The notes under the pieces: model-generated
Told to the model about the DNA's origin: nothing
What the model saw: the letters and a program-made list of their open reading frames with translations, nothing else
The model's database searches: none
Shown: positions 45,426-57,223 of the stretch, piece by piece
How the letters are laid out: every line of letters begins with the position of its first letter
How positions within the stretch are numbered: the first letter of the stretch is position 1
Made by a program: the position numbers and the translations under genes
Assembly (NCBI GenBank): GCA_038373885.1
Contig: JAWZYV010011901.1
Coordinates: forward strand, 1 to 64,000
Length of the DNA: 64,000 nt
Direction of reading: 5' to 3'
Source of the DNA: Cheiracanthium punctorium
Taxonomy: Eukaryota > Arthropoda > Arachnida > Araneae > Cheiracanthiidae

Positions 45426-46101
45426 GGCTTCTAAAAAATTTTCTTTAGAGGAAACAAACTTTTAAGATCTATTCTGTTTCAAAGAGGTTTGCATGGTCTT
45501 GTCTTCTTGTGAAGTCTGCAATCTCGAGAATCAAAATTCAGAAATCAATTCGAGAATCAAAATAAATAAATTTTTTCACACACTTTTATTTAATTCTCAC
45601 TAGGTCTGGGAAAAAATGTTATACTAAATGTTTTTGTTAACTTCTTACCCTCCAATTGAGCAATAGTTTTGCATACTAATGTATTTTTAATTTTTTTTTG
45701 GTACTTTTAATATTAAAAGGGTACCACTCACTACCAATTTAAAATATTTAAACCAGCAGTTGTTAAGCTACTAGTGTTCCGTTAATGAAGAGCACTAATG
45801 ACATGCTAAATTACTAAAGTTACGAAACATGTTATATTTTACCAAAAAGATTGTTCTGCTGTTTCAAGAATTAACAAAAGAGTGTTCCTTTGTTCAAACT
45901 TAAATTCAGCAAAGAGATAATACGAGAGACTTTTTAGAAAGACCTTGGGACACTTTAGATAACTAATACCAAAATTTTTATTTTTCATTCAATTTTTACC
46001 AAAAGCAATTTTATATTTAGTTTGAATATTTATGCATTAAATAAAATTAATTTAAATGGATTATTTCATGTAGATAAAATTCAGGAAGCATTTAAAAAAT
46101 C

Positions 46102-48584
46102 CAGGGGTGGGAATTGGGTAAGGCTGATTTGGAGCAGCTTTTTGGAGCAACAGTGTCGACGATTTGGAGCACTGAAGCAACAAATTGGAGCAAATTTCAT
46201 TCTTAATCTATCGATAGAAAAATATAACTACAGGCAAGCTTTTAGTAAATTTGAGAGTATTAAATATTACTCAGATAAAAGAAGCCCACTTCAATAAATA
46301 ATAAGCATTTAAAAATGAAAAATATAAACTTACCTTAACCTAATATATTATTAGATGCTACATTCAAAGTTACAGGTAATTTTTAACACCAGAATAATAA
46401 TAATAACAAAGACTATAGATTAAAAATTAAATGAAAAATGAATAACTTTTGCAAAAATTTTTTATTTAACTTATCTCTTTTTATCTCCATTACAGTGACG
46501 TAGCCAAGGGGGGGGGGAAAAGGGGGGTCACAACCCCCCTCCCTGAGGAACCCTATGTTGAGCGCAGTGCTGGCCATAAAATGATGATCAATGACATTTT
46601 TTCTCTTTCCTCCGTTCTTCTGACTGGTTTGTTCTGAGCTAATTACGTTCTTTTAGAGTGATGTAATAGTACTGTAATTTATGCAGAGCTTTATTATCGC
46701 ATGGGCAAATCGGGACTTTGCCCAGGGCCCCCGGCTCGAAAAGGCCCCCGATATCAAATGTTGTTCTGAAATATTATTTTTTATATCAAAATTTTATGAA
46801 AAATAAAACAAATTTCATAAATAAGGGTCCCCCAAATACATCAATGCCCGGGGCCCCTGTTAGTCATAATCAGGCTCTGAATTTATGGAAGAAATGCCGC
46901 GGTGTTTACGATATTTTTAAATTTTTTTGGCCGATCTTCAATGAAAAATTATAAAAGTTATTTGGTAGTAACTGTCTCAAAAGATCATGCCCCCACCGAT
47001 CACGTACCTTTTAGCAGTGCACGGAGCACAGCGTAACGAATCAGAATGTGAGCCTACCCCGTTGAAAAGCGGTTTGATCAAACGCTGTGGATGGGTACAT
47101 AAATCCAACCGATGTCTCTTCAATTAAGTTTTAAAAAAAAAAAGAAGCTTTTTATGTCCACATTTTAGAACTATAATTAAAATTTAGTGAAGGTTTTAAT
47201 ATATATATATTTTGATGGGCTAAAGTTTCTTAAAATACCACAAAAACACACTACCCTCAATTAACTACACCCCTGTGTTCCCATGAACATTCATGGTTCT
47301 CAGGCCCGGACTGGCCAGGACGAGGGACCCCCGCCATAAGAAAGGAACCCCCTCTACTACTTTCTTATCAAAGTAATTTGATATACATCCGAGTAATGTA
47401 CCAAAGTAGTTCGATTATTTATTTCTTTGTAATCTTGCGTTGCAAAGGACCACACAGACCACCCGCCGTGAGGAATCCCCCGAAGTATCACCCCCCCCCC
47501 CCTCCGACAGCTTTAAAATAGTTAAATATGGCAAATAAACCTAATTTTCAAATATTACATGTCCTATTATTCTATTCCCTCCAAATTCACCAGTAAGGAG
47601 CCAGTCCGGGCCTGATTGTTCTTAAAATACCGAATCGCAATCAAAATCAGTCTGTTGCGCCCTGAGCGAATTTAACCATTCTACCCCCCCCCCCCCAAAA
47701 AAAAAGTTCATCTATAAGTTATTTTGTTTTTTCGCCATGCGGCTTTGTGCCTTGCGTGAAGGAGCACTGTACCGAATGAACACTGCCTTTACGCTGTTAT
47801 TACGGTAAAAAGTCAACTATGAGTAATTTGTAACCTCAGGAAACCCTGAGTGCTTTTAAAATAAATCCCAGTGTTACAAATATCAGAAGTAATAAATGAA
47901 TAAACATCAAGAGTTATCACACAACATTCAAAACTTAAAACAAACAATTTGCTGAAGCATGCTCATTACGTAATCAACAGATCAACAGCTGGACGTCAGC
48001 GGGGGGGCATTTAAGAGCATGTGCTATACTGTCCGAACTTTTTGCGAAAGCAAAAAGTTTTTTACAAGTTATTTATTTAATTGCCTATGTGAATATAAAA
48101 AATTGATGTTTTAAATCGGACACTGATTATTTGAAAATGGAAATCGTAAGCTTCGTATAATAGCAATAAATACTTTAAAACATTATATGGGAAGGGGGGG
48201 GGAAAGGAGAAATTTTTACCGTTTATCCACACCCCCCCCCTTTCCAAAATGTATCCCAGTGTGATGCTTCTTTTTTTTTCCGGAGGGGGTGGAGGTGGGG
48301 AGATCGTGACTGCGAAGTTTCGGTTGATTTTCTAGTTAATTAAGCTCATTTTCGCGGGTGCGGCGTTTCTTCCATAAATTACGGTAGTCAGTTGTGCAAG
48401 CACGGAAACAAAACGTACGGCGAGTTGGCGCTTTTTTTTTTTTTTAAAGCAGTTTGTAATAAGCAGAGTAGCTGTTTTTTTCTTTTGGCGCAGAATCGTA
48501 CGATAAAGCCCTTATGTAGCAGGATAGCACAGGTTTCAAGTTTTGGTGCGGTATGGCGCAACTGGCACAGAATTCCCACCCCTG
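46102..48584. mobile_element. hAT-type element, ends CAGGGGTGGGAATT, with other insertions inside
   Basis: The left end is CAGGGGTGGGAATTGGG, the right end GAATTCCCACCCCTG. AAAATC is shared by both flanks (46096-46101 and 48585-48590), a shortened duplication. Just inside the ends are repeats of TTGGAGCA (left) and GGCGCA/TGCGCC (right). Within it lie a MITE at 47301-47614 and a lone MITE end at 46493 (CAGTGACGTAGCCAAGG). No transposase is recognised. It may be one element or two related ends brought together, so confidence is moderate. Confidence 0.55.
47301..47614. mobile_element. hAT-type MITE, ends CAGGCCCGGACTGGC, 8-bp TSD
   Basis: Starts CAGGCCCGGACTGGCC and ends GCCAGTCCGGGCCTG. Flanks ATGGTTCT (47293-47300) and ATTGTTCT (47615-47622) match at 7 of 8 positions. 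314 bp. Confidence 0.85.
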
Positions 48585-48599
48585 AAAATCTTTAAAGTA

Positions 48600-49859
48600 T
48601 CCTAACCTGACCAACGAGGTGGGTCAGCAGGGCCTGCCCAAGGGGGTGCGAATGTAGGCGATCGCGTAAGGCCCCGCACTTATAGAGGCCCCACTCCTGG
48701 GCCATTTTATTGCTATCTCATAAGACATGATAGAGAAGAGACCCCGCTCTTGCACTTCGCATGAGGCCCCGCACGCCCCTCAGGCCGTCTCTGGGGTCAG
48801 GTTGAGACACTGACAAAACTTGAATGATTAAATTCAATTGAAAAAAGAAATTGAAAAGTCTTTATTTATAGAATAAGTGTTACAAAGGAATATACTAATC
48901 CATTATGCTAATGGACATTATATTTTACATAAAAAAATTCTAGTACTAGAATGAATTTCGTGTTATTATCTCTCTTGGACTATCTAGTTTTAAAAGAATC
49001 TCTTTGGAATACACAAAGGATTTGCCCTCTTTATCTGCAGAGCAAAGTGAAAAATTTTGCTCATGCCTTCTCAAAAGGAACATTCATAATCATTGCCCTC
49101 TTTTTTCTCTACATATCCTACAAAAGCAACAATTGAACGTTTGCCAGATAACTTAACTAGAGTAGCCTCCTAAATGAAGCTGACATTTTAACTTTGAAAA
49201 ACTTTCCTCTTGAACACATTGATCCTCAGATTCATTTAATTGGTGTTTTGTATCATCTGTCATTTGAACTAATTGCATTGATTTTGTTTCTTCACCTTCA
49301 CTGTATCTTTCAAAGCTATGTTCACTTTTTTAGCTTTTTATTCAAGCTTATTAAGTAATTCTGCTAGCAATTTGTTTTTTTTTTTTTTTTTTTTTTTTTT
49401 TTTCAGAAGTGTTGGTGAAAATCACAACAACTATCTATGCTACATATAAATATTACTTTTTCAGCAATTCACACAGTAATAGGGCTGCTTCAGACTGTCT
49501 CAAGGTACCCCACTACTGTGTGTCCCAAACTACCCCCACTTGAATCACTTTATGTAACACTTGCCAAAAAGTTAGGGTTTGCTGTACAATGCATATTTTA
49601 ACATTAAAACTACCATAAATATTCATGATTTTACTTTCCCACATGCTTTTAATTCATACATTTAATTTTTTCCTTAAAAAATATGCTAATAAAAAAATGT
49701 ATAAAAGTAACTTTGCACCTTTTAAAACAATGAAAATGACATTAATTCTTACCTACGCATGTGAGATATTCCAAATTTCAGCAAACAGTAGACTAGGCTG
49801 TCATCTATGATCACCCAAGAAAACTAAAAATCTGGAATGACTCCACTGGACTTTCCGAA
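48600..49859. other. Intergenic DNA, no gene seen
   Basis: 48620-48800 is GC-rich with 'ggccccgcac' repeats of repeat-derived appearance. A T run lies at 49375-49403. No gene is supported. Confidence 0.4.
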
Positions 49860-50650
49860 CACTTACGATTAAGATCATTACCAAGCATTTAAATAAATTT
49901 TAATCGATGAATAATTCAAACATATATATCAAATTGAAGCTCAATCAAAGGTGCCATTTAAACACCAGCACACTTTTAAGAATTTCTCCCATAGGCCATA
50001 ATGTAAAAGAAATCTTTGTTGTGGCCCTGTAGAAAAACCATAAGTCCTATACACATCAAAATCAATACCAGTCTTACGATGGTGGTTTATGACATATACA
50101 GTCAATACTGGTCATAGTGAACCTTTGGGGACAATCAAATATCGTCCACTATATCCGAAGTTTACTAAAACCGAAGTGTTCCTATGTTGAACAGATATAC
50201 TGTATGTGAATCGGGACTAATGATTTGAGTTCACTATAGCCGAAAGTTCACTAGATCCGGAGTTGACTGTATATCCAATTTGAGCTCACTTGAATATACT
50301 GTTTAAACGCTAGTGCACTTTCAAGAATTTCCCCCATAGGCCATAATGTAAAAGAAATCTTTCTCGTAGCCCTGTAGAAAAACTATGTCCTATACACACC
50401 AAAATCAATACTGGTCTTGCGACGGTGGTTTATAACATATATACCGAATTTCAGCTTAATCGAATGCCCCCTTTAGGAGCTATCGTGTTCACTCACATAC
50501 ATACTCACACCCACATACATCTCGTAAAAATAGCTTAAATGAATTCAGAAGACCTCAAAACGTGTAAATACACCAAAATATCGAAGTCGAATTTTTTCAT
50601 GATGACAATACTTTCCTTACATGGTACATGTTTGGAAATTAAAATTTAAA
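49860..50650. repeat. About 170-bp tandem repeat family, related to 17185-17690
   Basis: Shares 'tagtgcactttcaagaattt'-type words, 'accaaaatcaatactggtct' and 'aatttcagcttaatcgaatg' with 17185-17690, and ends with 'catgatgacaatactttcct' and 'ggaaattaaaa'. One unit is interrupted by a small MITE (50099-50269). Confidence 0.75.
50099..50269. mobile_element. TA-flanked mariner-type MITE, nested in the tandem repeat
   Basis: Starts CAGTCAATACTGGTCATAGT and ends CTAGATCCGGAGTTGACTG, with TA on both sides (50097-50098 and 50270-50271). The uninterrupted unit downstream (gtggtttataacatatatac at about 50425) shows the empty site. 171 bp. Confidence 0.8.
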
Positions 50651-50682
50651 GGTGTCCCAAGGCGCCCCACTCTCCCTTACCA

Positions 50683-52935
50683 TCCTAACTAATATTATAA
50701 ATGCAAAAGTAAGTTTGTTTGTTTGTTTGTTTATGACGCTATCACGCCTAAACTGCTGAATCGATTAGGATGCATTTTGGTTTAGATATAGATGGGACCC
50801 TGGAGATGGTTATAGGCTACTACTACCGAAGTAACCTATAACCATACCTATAGGCTACCGAATTTTAGATTTTTAATTACTTTTTTTATTATTAATTAAA
50901 AACCGTTTTTACGTTGCCATGCTTGGCGAGTTTCGCCCGTATCAATCAAATGATTCATGTTTTGAGCTAACAAGAATGCTATTGCTTCAATAAAGAAGTG
51001 CGTGCGTGCATCTGAAAAACATTAAATTCCATGGAATTTATGCCAGTTTTATGCCAAATCTATCTATCAATAATAATAAAAATGAATGTTCTCCAGACAA
51101 ATCTACAGAAAGCAGAGCTTTGAAAATTTGAGCATAGAAACCCATGACTGTGCACCTGAGGCTCAGAATGTTGAAATTTTAAATACTTTTCTAATTATTA
51201 ATTAAAAACCGTTTTATCGCCCGCACAAAATGATTTATGCTTTTGAAATAAAGCTGAAATTCTATTTTCAGATAAACATGCATTTGAAAAACATGAAATG
51301 GTATGGAAATTATGTTGATTTTATGCCAAATGAAAAAGCATTAGAAAGAAAAGTCCAAATGTGTTTCTTAAACTTCATAAATTTCCAAATCCTACCAATA
51401 ATATAAAAACTCGGCTGTTCGAGCCTCGTCAGGGGGAGATCCCCCTGAACCCCCCTAATATTTTAGTTTTATTATTGCCATATTAAAACTATATTAATTG
51501 ACTTGTCATTTTATCGCTCATCTTTCGCGTCTTTCGCCTGGTAACCCTATGTTGAAATTTTTATGAATGTAACCTATTTATAGAAAAATACATGTGGTGC
51601 ATATTCTACAACTTACGAAATATTGTAACAATAGATTAAAGCTGTTGTGAACTAATAATATTTGAATATATGTAAAAAATACATGTGGAGCATATTCTAC
51701 AGCTTACGAAATAGTGTAACAATATCGAGACTAAAGATTGCTTTAATCTCGATATTAAAGCTGTTGTGACCTAATAGTATTTAAATTCATGTAAAATTAT
51801 GTCGCTTTATTATGTCGCATTTTTGGGACACATTTTTCAATAAGGGTATTAAGAGATAAAATGACATCGTCATTAAAAAATGTGTACGTTTGTGTGTTTA
51901 GATGTTTTTGACTGAATCACACATAAATTGCTGAACGGATTTGGAAAAATTCGTAATGAAGATAGCTTATGCCCTGGATTAACATACAGGCAACCTTTCA
52001 AGCATATAGCATAAATAATTCTTTTACAAAAACATTCAAAATAATTCTAATGTATTGCGCTCTATGGAAATTTTATAGCTACTAAACCGATTCTAAAACT
52101 TAGTTACACTATTCCTGAGTATTATTGTTTGTTTGTTTGTGGATTAAGACCGATTGACTGCACTAGGGTCCTAGGCCTATATGGGGAATTCCTCTGTGGG
52201 GAACTTTAAGGGATCCTAGCCCGTATTTACGCGAGGCTTTGGAGAAAACCGCGAAAAACTGCGAGCGGCTAGGTCAACAGGCTCGACCAGGGGTTGAACC
52301 TGACACCTCCAGCCTTCCAGTTTAGAGAGTAGAACTTCTTAGACACTGGTGGGACCCTGAGTGTTATAGGCTACCTTTTATGCATATATCACAAATAGTT
52401 CTTTTACAGGGATACTCATAAGAATTACATTACACTCTACGTGTATCTCTGTAAGTACTGAACCAATTCCAAAACTTTTTTCACTGATAGTAAGCTACAT
52501 TATTCTTGAGTATTATAATAGGCTAAAATTCATGCATGTAGCGCAATCTCTCTGGGTATCTATGTAATTATAGAACCGATTCTAAAACTTTTTCGCTATT
52601 AGAAAGCTGCACTATTCCTGATTAACGTAGGCTAAAATTCATGCTAGAGCATAAATATTTCTTTCACAAGAACAACACGAACAGTTAGCAAATACTGTCG
52701 TAACTGTATTCGCCAAATACCTGAAAAAAAATCTAAATTTAGTAACTCTGCTTACTCTCTTATTTTAAATGAAGTATACTACCATGCATTATACTTCATA
52801 TAAAATAAGTAAAAAGCAAATAATATTTAAATGCAGTTTTTTTTGTCGCAAACATATGTGTTATTCACACATGCTTCATTTCTTTTGGGACCTAACTCTA
52901 AAGCCGACGCGGACGAAGTCGCGGGTAGCAGCTAG
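50683..52935 (+). mobile_element. Non-autonomous Helitron
   Basis: Starts TCCTAACTAATATTATAAAT (a usual Helitron 5' start) after A at 50682 and ends GTCGCGGGTAGCAGCTAG before T at 52936, so TC...CTAG between A and T. The 3' end has the required hairpin: CGCGGAC-GAA-GTCGCG with a one-base bulge, 10 bases before CTAG. The interior has diverged copies of 'aaaacttttt...taagctacattattcctga...taggctaaaattcatgc' at about 52090, 52470 and 52580. No Rep/helicase ORF is present. A module at 51410-51860 recurs, reversed, at 18290-19470. Confidence 0.88.
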
Positions 52936-53487
52936 TATTTCATACATGCATATGAATTTGTAGCTCAGCTTTGATATTGGCTGACCATTTATGAGACGAA
53001 ATATTTGGGAGTATTAATTTCCGCATTATGGCAGTTTTAAGGAAAAGAAGTATATTTAGCATTATTTTACCTTAATGGTAAATGATTATCAATTACATGC
53101 ATACTTCAGATGTCAAAGAATGAAAAATTGCCAAGAGTAGCAAATACCCAAGCTATTTTGAATTTGTATCATTATCAAACCAAAGTTATATTTACAAATA
53201 TGTTTCTGTTCGGATAAGTTTCAAACACCGCAATAATGGCACAAAGTTCATACATATAAATATGTAAAACAGATTGCTCAAAAGTCTTGAAACAAAGAAG
53301 TCGTAGTAATACAAATTGCTTAAAAGTCTTGAAACACAGACACCAGTATATTTTCAGAAAGTAGGTTAGCAGCTATTTTACAAACATCCTTCGCTTTCAC
53401 ATTTAAAAGGTTTTTCAAATATGACCCTTAACTCCATGTACTTGAACTCTCAAAATTTAATGGCAATTGTTTTTTAGTTTTTTAATA

Positions 53488-54318
53488 TTACGTTTGGAAT
53501 AACAGCAAATTGCTTAAGGTTTCTGGTAGGACTAACTTTTTAACATGATGAGGTAGCAAACCACTATACTTTGAGATTAATAAAGTACGAATAAAGCAGG
53601 CTGTTAAATTGAGCAAAGATGCTGGCGACCTCATGAGGGAGTCTATCCAGGTACAAAATAGTTGGTCCTTCCGCCAATCATCAGGCAATTTACCGTATGA
53701 CAGCCAATTTTCATCTTTAGAATTTACTTTACAACCTGCAGTAACCAATAAACAAAATGTTTCGCGATCACCATGTTTCACTGCCCATTTCAATGGAGAT
53801 TCATCACAAACTTCATCTAACAGACTTCCTTGGCGTATGAAAAGTTGAATTATAGCTTGGGCTCTTCGCTTATTCCGTTGAAATGCTGCATTAATAGGAT
53901 GATATTTATTGCATTTAAAAGCATTCAACATGGCACCACGGTTCAATAGAAGCTCTACAATATCCACAGCACAATACCTTGCTGCGGCCCAAAGAGCAGA
54001 TCGGCCGAAAAAATCACACTGGTTTATATCCAAATTAGGAGCTCTGAGTAAAATATTTACAGCTGAATAATCCTGGAGTCGACAAGCAGCAAATAGTGGT
54101 GGCTCCATTTTGTTATTACGACTAATGAGGTTTACATCTGCACCGTTATCAACTAAAATTTGTAGTATGCTGTAACGCTTAAGATAAATTGCAGAACTAA
54201 CAGGAGTACATCCCCTCCAGTATGAATTGATGATACTTGGATTTTTCGCACATTCACTTACAACTGCACAGTTTGATGCATATATAGCTACATGCAAATC
54301 AGATGAAGTACACTGCAT
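53488..54318 (-). CDS. Ankyrin-repeat and SOCS-box protein (ASB family)
   Basis: ASB proteins are substrate receptors of cullin-5 ubiquitin ligases; ankyrin repeats bind the target and the C-terminal SOCS box binds elongin B/C (family knowledge). The 276-residue product has about four to five ankyrin repeats: TPVSSAIYLKRYSILQILVD near 38, PPLFAACRLQDYSAVNILLR near 73, SALWAAARYCAVDIVELLLN near 106, HPINAAFQRNK, then SPLKWAVKHGDRETFCLLVT near 174. The last about 40 residues fit a SOCS box: SLLNLTACFIRTLL, then LPETLSNLLLF. It is a single ORF; the ATG at 54318 was chosen as the first in frame, so an upstream coding exon cannot be excluded. It is divergent from the zinc transporter with 753 bp between start codons. 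The specific ASB subtype is unclear. Confidence 0.85.
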   Translation of the reverse strand: MQCTSSDLHVAIYASNCAVVSECAKNPSIINSYWRGCTPVSSAIYLKRYSILQILVDNGADVNLISRNNKMEPPLFAACRLQDYSAVNILLRAPNLDINQCDFFGRSALWAAARYCAVDIVELLLNRGAMLNAFKCNKYHPINAAFQRNKRRAQAIIQLFIRQGSLLDEVCDESPLKWAVKHGDRETFCLLVTAGCKVNSKDENWLSYGKLPDDWRKDQLFCTWIDSLMRSPASLLNLTACFIRTLLISKYSGLLPHHVKKLVLPETLSNLLLFQT

Positions 54319-55071
54319 TTTACGAGAAAAATAAATGTAAATTTTTTATTAGAATAGTAATATTAGTTTTAATTAGTCTTCGATATAGCTCTTTTAATAT
54401 CGGTTCCAAAAGTTACAGCTCGCTTTATTTTATTTCTAGTACAAGAACTTTTCTTGATAATGCAGTCTTTCATCTTCTGCAATTTTGTTTATTTATTTAT
54501 ATGGTTGATTGGTTGACAAACTTTATAGAATGGAACCAACCTCACTTTTAGGTCATGTTCAATGCCTCTCCCCGACCTTCTAACTTATTCTTGAGATAAA
54601 AACGTGTATGTATGATATTTAAAATTTTATTACTTAATTGTTCAATTTTAGGGGCTATCTTTTAAAAAATCTCGTTTTTAAAAACACACAATTTATGTTT
54701 CTGTACGGGTTTCATGACTTTTCTCCATGAATTTCAATATCGAGTTTAGTTGTTCATTAATTGAATAGCTTCATTTCATTGGTTGGTTTTAAGGTTATAT
54801 ATATATATACTTTCATTTGATTGGTGCTTGCTTTACCTTTACCGTTGAGCTGAGTGTTAGTTTTCACGCTCGCGCCATTTTGTTACACGTACGACGTAGT
54901 TTGAGGTCGATAGAAGTTGTCGAAGTAGATTTCGTGACAAGTATTTACGTGCATATTTTGGAATATTCCCTGTTTTCGTTATTTTGGTAAGATTTTTAAT
55001 TTTTCTATTTAGCTTGTATCTATGTGAGTTTTCATAAAGCTTAAACTATTCAAGGCTAGATAATCTTTAAA
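54319..55071. promoter_or_regulatory. Divergent intergenic region between the ASB and SLC30 genes
   Basis: This 753-bp region must hold both promoters. A TATA-rich tract lies at 54796-54810. The segment 54845-54925 is GC-richer and CpG-containing ('cacgctcgcgccattttgtt', 'acgtacgacg'), consistent with a transcription start near there for the + gene. GTAAGA at 54988 could be the donor of a 5' UTR intron for SLC30, but no convincing acceptor is seen before the ATG. Whether the promoters are shared cannot be judged. Confidence 0.4.
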
Positions 55072-56073
55072 ATGCAAAATTCTCAAGAGATAATTATGTT
55101 GAATTCTAATAGTGCTTCTAGAAGTAACAGCATGTATGCTACTGTTTGTCACCATTGCCCGCAAGATAAACATAGGAAAATAAGAGATGCTCAAAAGCTA
55201 GCAGTTGTAAGTGTATTTTGTGTCATATTCATGATAGCCGAAATAGTTGGTGGAGTACTTTCTAACAGTTTAGCCATAGCTTCTGATGCTGCTCATTTAT
55301 TAACCGATTTCAGTGCGTTTATGGTTAGTCTTGCTTCAATTTGGATATCGTCAAAATCTCAAACTCGGAAAATGAGTTTTGGCTTTCACAGAGCTGAAGT
55401 ATTAGGAGCTCTGATATCAATTTTATCAATATGGTTAGTCACGGGCATTCTAGTTTACGTAGCTATTCAAAGAATATTGTACCCTGACTATGATTTGGAT
55501 GCATTAATTATGATTTATGTATCTGCTGGCGGGATTGCTGCAAACGTAATCATGGCAATAATATTAATATATTACAAAAGCAGCAATTCTAATATATCCG
55601 AAAATAGTGTAAACACTCGATCTGCTTTACTGCATGTAATAGGCGACTTGCTACAGAGCATCGGTGTTTGTATCGGAAGCTTTGTAATATATTTCTATCC
55701 TCATCTGAAAGTCATAGATCCTATCTGTACCTTCATTTTTTCAGCCATCGTACTTTGTACTACTTTTCGTATTATGCGTGACATTTTTCGTGTTTTAATG
55801 GAAGGTTTTCCTAGGCAGTTTGATTATATAGACGTAAAGAATGTGTTGTATTCTATCCCTGGAGTAATGAAAATTCACAACATGCGAATGTGGTCATTGA
55901 CTCTAGATAAAGTAGCTTTGACAGCGCATATTGTCGTGCGGAAAGGTGAAAATCATTTGGATGTCCTGAAAAATGCTAATGAAGTTATCAGTAAACACTT
56001 GCACGTTTATGAAGTAACATTGCAAGTAGAGGAAATTGATGACCTTGTGGGTGCATGCTCTATATGCTCATGA
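55072..56073 (+). CDS. Zinc transporter, SLC30 family (ZnT2/3/8-like)
   Basis: A cation diffusion facilitator that exchanges cytosolic Zn2+ for protons, loading vesicles or exporting zinc (family knowledge). The 333-residue product has six membrane segments and a cytosolic C-terminal domain. The transport-site pairs are present: H75/D79 in SDAAHLLTDFSAF (TM2) and H188/D192 in ALLHVIGDLLQSIG (TM5). Other family marks are MSFGFHRAEVLGAL between TM2 and TM3, and EGFPRQFDYIDVKNVLYSIP and VMKIHNMRMWSLT in the C-terminal domain. The N-terminus has a CHHC motif (VCHHCP), as in the ZnT2/3/8 group. The loop between TM4 and TM5 is short and lacks the long histidine stretch of some members. It ends CSICS. 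Intronless here, while vertebrate members have several introns. No key residue is lost, so it is probably functional. Confidence 0.93.
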   Translation: MQNSQEIIMLNSNSASRSNSMYATVCHHCPQDKHRKIRDAQKLAVVSVFCVIFMIAEIVGGVLSNSLAIASDAAHLLTDFSAFMVSLASIWISSKSQTRKMSFGFHRAEVLGALISILSIWLVTGILVYVAIQRILYPDYDLDALIMIYVSAGGIAANVIMAIILIYYKSSNSNISENSVNTRSALLHVIGDLLQSIGVCIGSFVIYFYPHLKVIDPICTFIFSAIVLCTTFRIMRDIFRVLMEGFPRQFDYIDVKNVLYSIPGVMKIHNMRMWSLTLDKVALTAHIVVRKGENHLDVLKNANEVISKHLHVYEVTLQVEEIDDLVGACSICS

Positions 56074-57046
56074 TCAAGAATACTGCCAGAGATTTTATCG
56101 ATTAACTAGTACTATATTTAATTTTTTCTTAAATATTTAACTTATGTAATTTAATGATAAAAGAAACTTATAAGACCACTAGTAGATTTAGGCCTTTATC
56201 AAATTACTGTTATTAAAAATTTAATCTTGCTGTGCATGTGGTTTTAAATGTATGTGTTTCCATGAAATTAATGACTGTTCTATCTGCCGAAGTTAATGCA
56301 GATAACTCATTGATGAATCTGCAATTGAAAAAATGGCATTTCCATTCAACTCTTAAAACATCAGTACAACTTATAAAATGTCGGTCTGTTGATGGTGTTT
56401 TGGACAAATGCAGTTATATGTATCTACACCAAATTTGGTAGAAAGGAAGTTCTTAATCTATCGCCCCCCCCCCTTTTTTTTCTTGTATATTTTAGATTTT
56501 TGAGCGATTTTTCAGATATTGATCAATTAATAGGAGTGTTAATAATATCCAAAAGAATAGCTGCTGCTATATCATTGGATAGAAAATTTTCTTGGTTTCA
56601 ACTAAATGTATCATTGTTCCCAGATTTTTGAGATTTTGCAGCTGTTGCACCCTAAAATCTCTCAATGTTTTATAATTAAATTAGATTATAAAATTCGTTC
56701 AACCCTCTTTTTACACTTGAAACAAAATATAAATTAAGATATATGCATTTAAATGAAAGTAGCATTTTAAGTTCAGTTAGCTGCTATGTAGAAGTTTTGT
56801 GATTTACCCATAAGCTGTCCTCGGCTTAAACGTGTTTAAACTTGTTTTACTTTGTATGTTTAAACTTGCGTATTATCCCGGCAGGCATTCCCGTCAAATG
56901 TGCTGTATGAATTGCCAATCATATTCTAAAACAATTTCATGTGCCCGACATTTATCTTGGCGAAAAATTACTGGAGCTTTAAAAAATTCTTAAGCAAAAA
57001 GCTGAAGTTTTAGCAAGATGACTTAATTATGAGTTAATGGGTGAGT
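56074..57046. other. DNA downstream of SLC30, with a partial foldback-MITE copy
   Basis: The first part is presumably 3' UTR. 56876-56985 contains 'gaattgccaatcatattcta', 'atttcatgtgcccgacattt' and 'atcttggcgaaaaatt', matching one arm of the foldback MITE at 2492-2782; the other arm is absent. No gene is supported. Confidence 0.6.
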
Positions 57047-57215
57047 CAGGGGCATAGCCAGAAATTTTTCATTTGGGGGGGGGGGGGTTACGACTACAAC
57101 TCATATGTATACGTGGGTGTGACGATGTAGTGAAGAATATACATTTTGTATGGCAAAAAATTCCTCATGAGGGGGGGTTATTACCCCCTAACCCCCCCCC
57201 TTGGCTACGCCCCTG
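57047..57215. mobile_element. hAT-type MITE, 8-bp TSD GGGTGAGT
   Basis: GGGTGAGT flanks it exactly (57039-57046, 57216-57223). Ends CAGGGGCATAGCCAG and TTGGCTACGCCCCTG; G run near the left, C run near the right. Full-length relative of 19857-20018. Confidence 0.92.
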
Positions 57216-57223
57216 GGGTGAGT

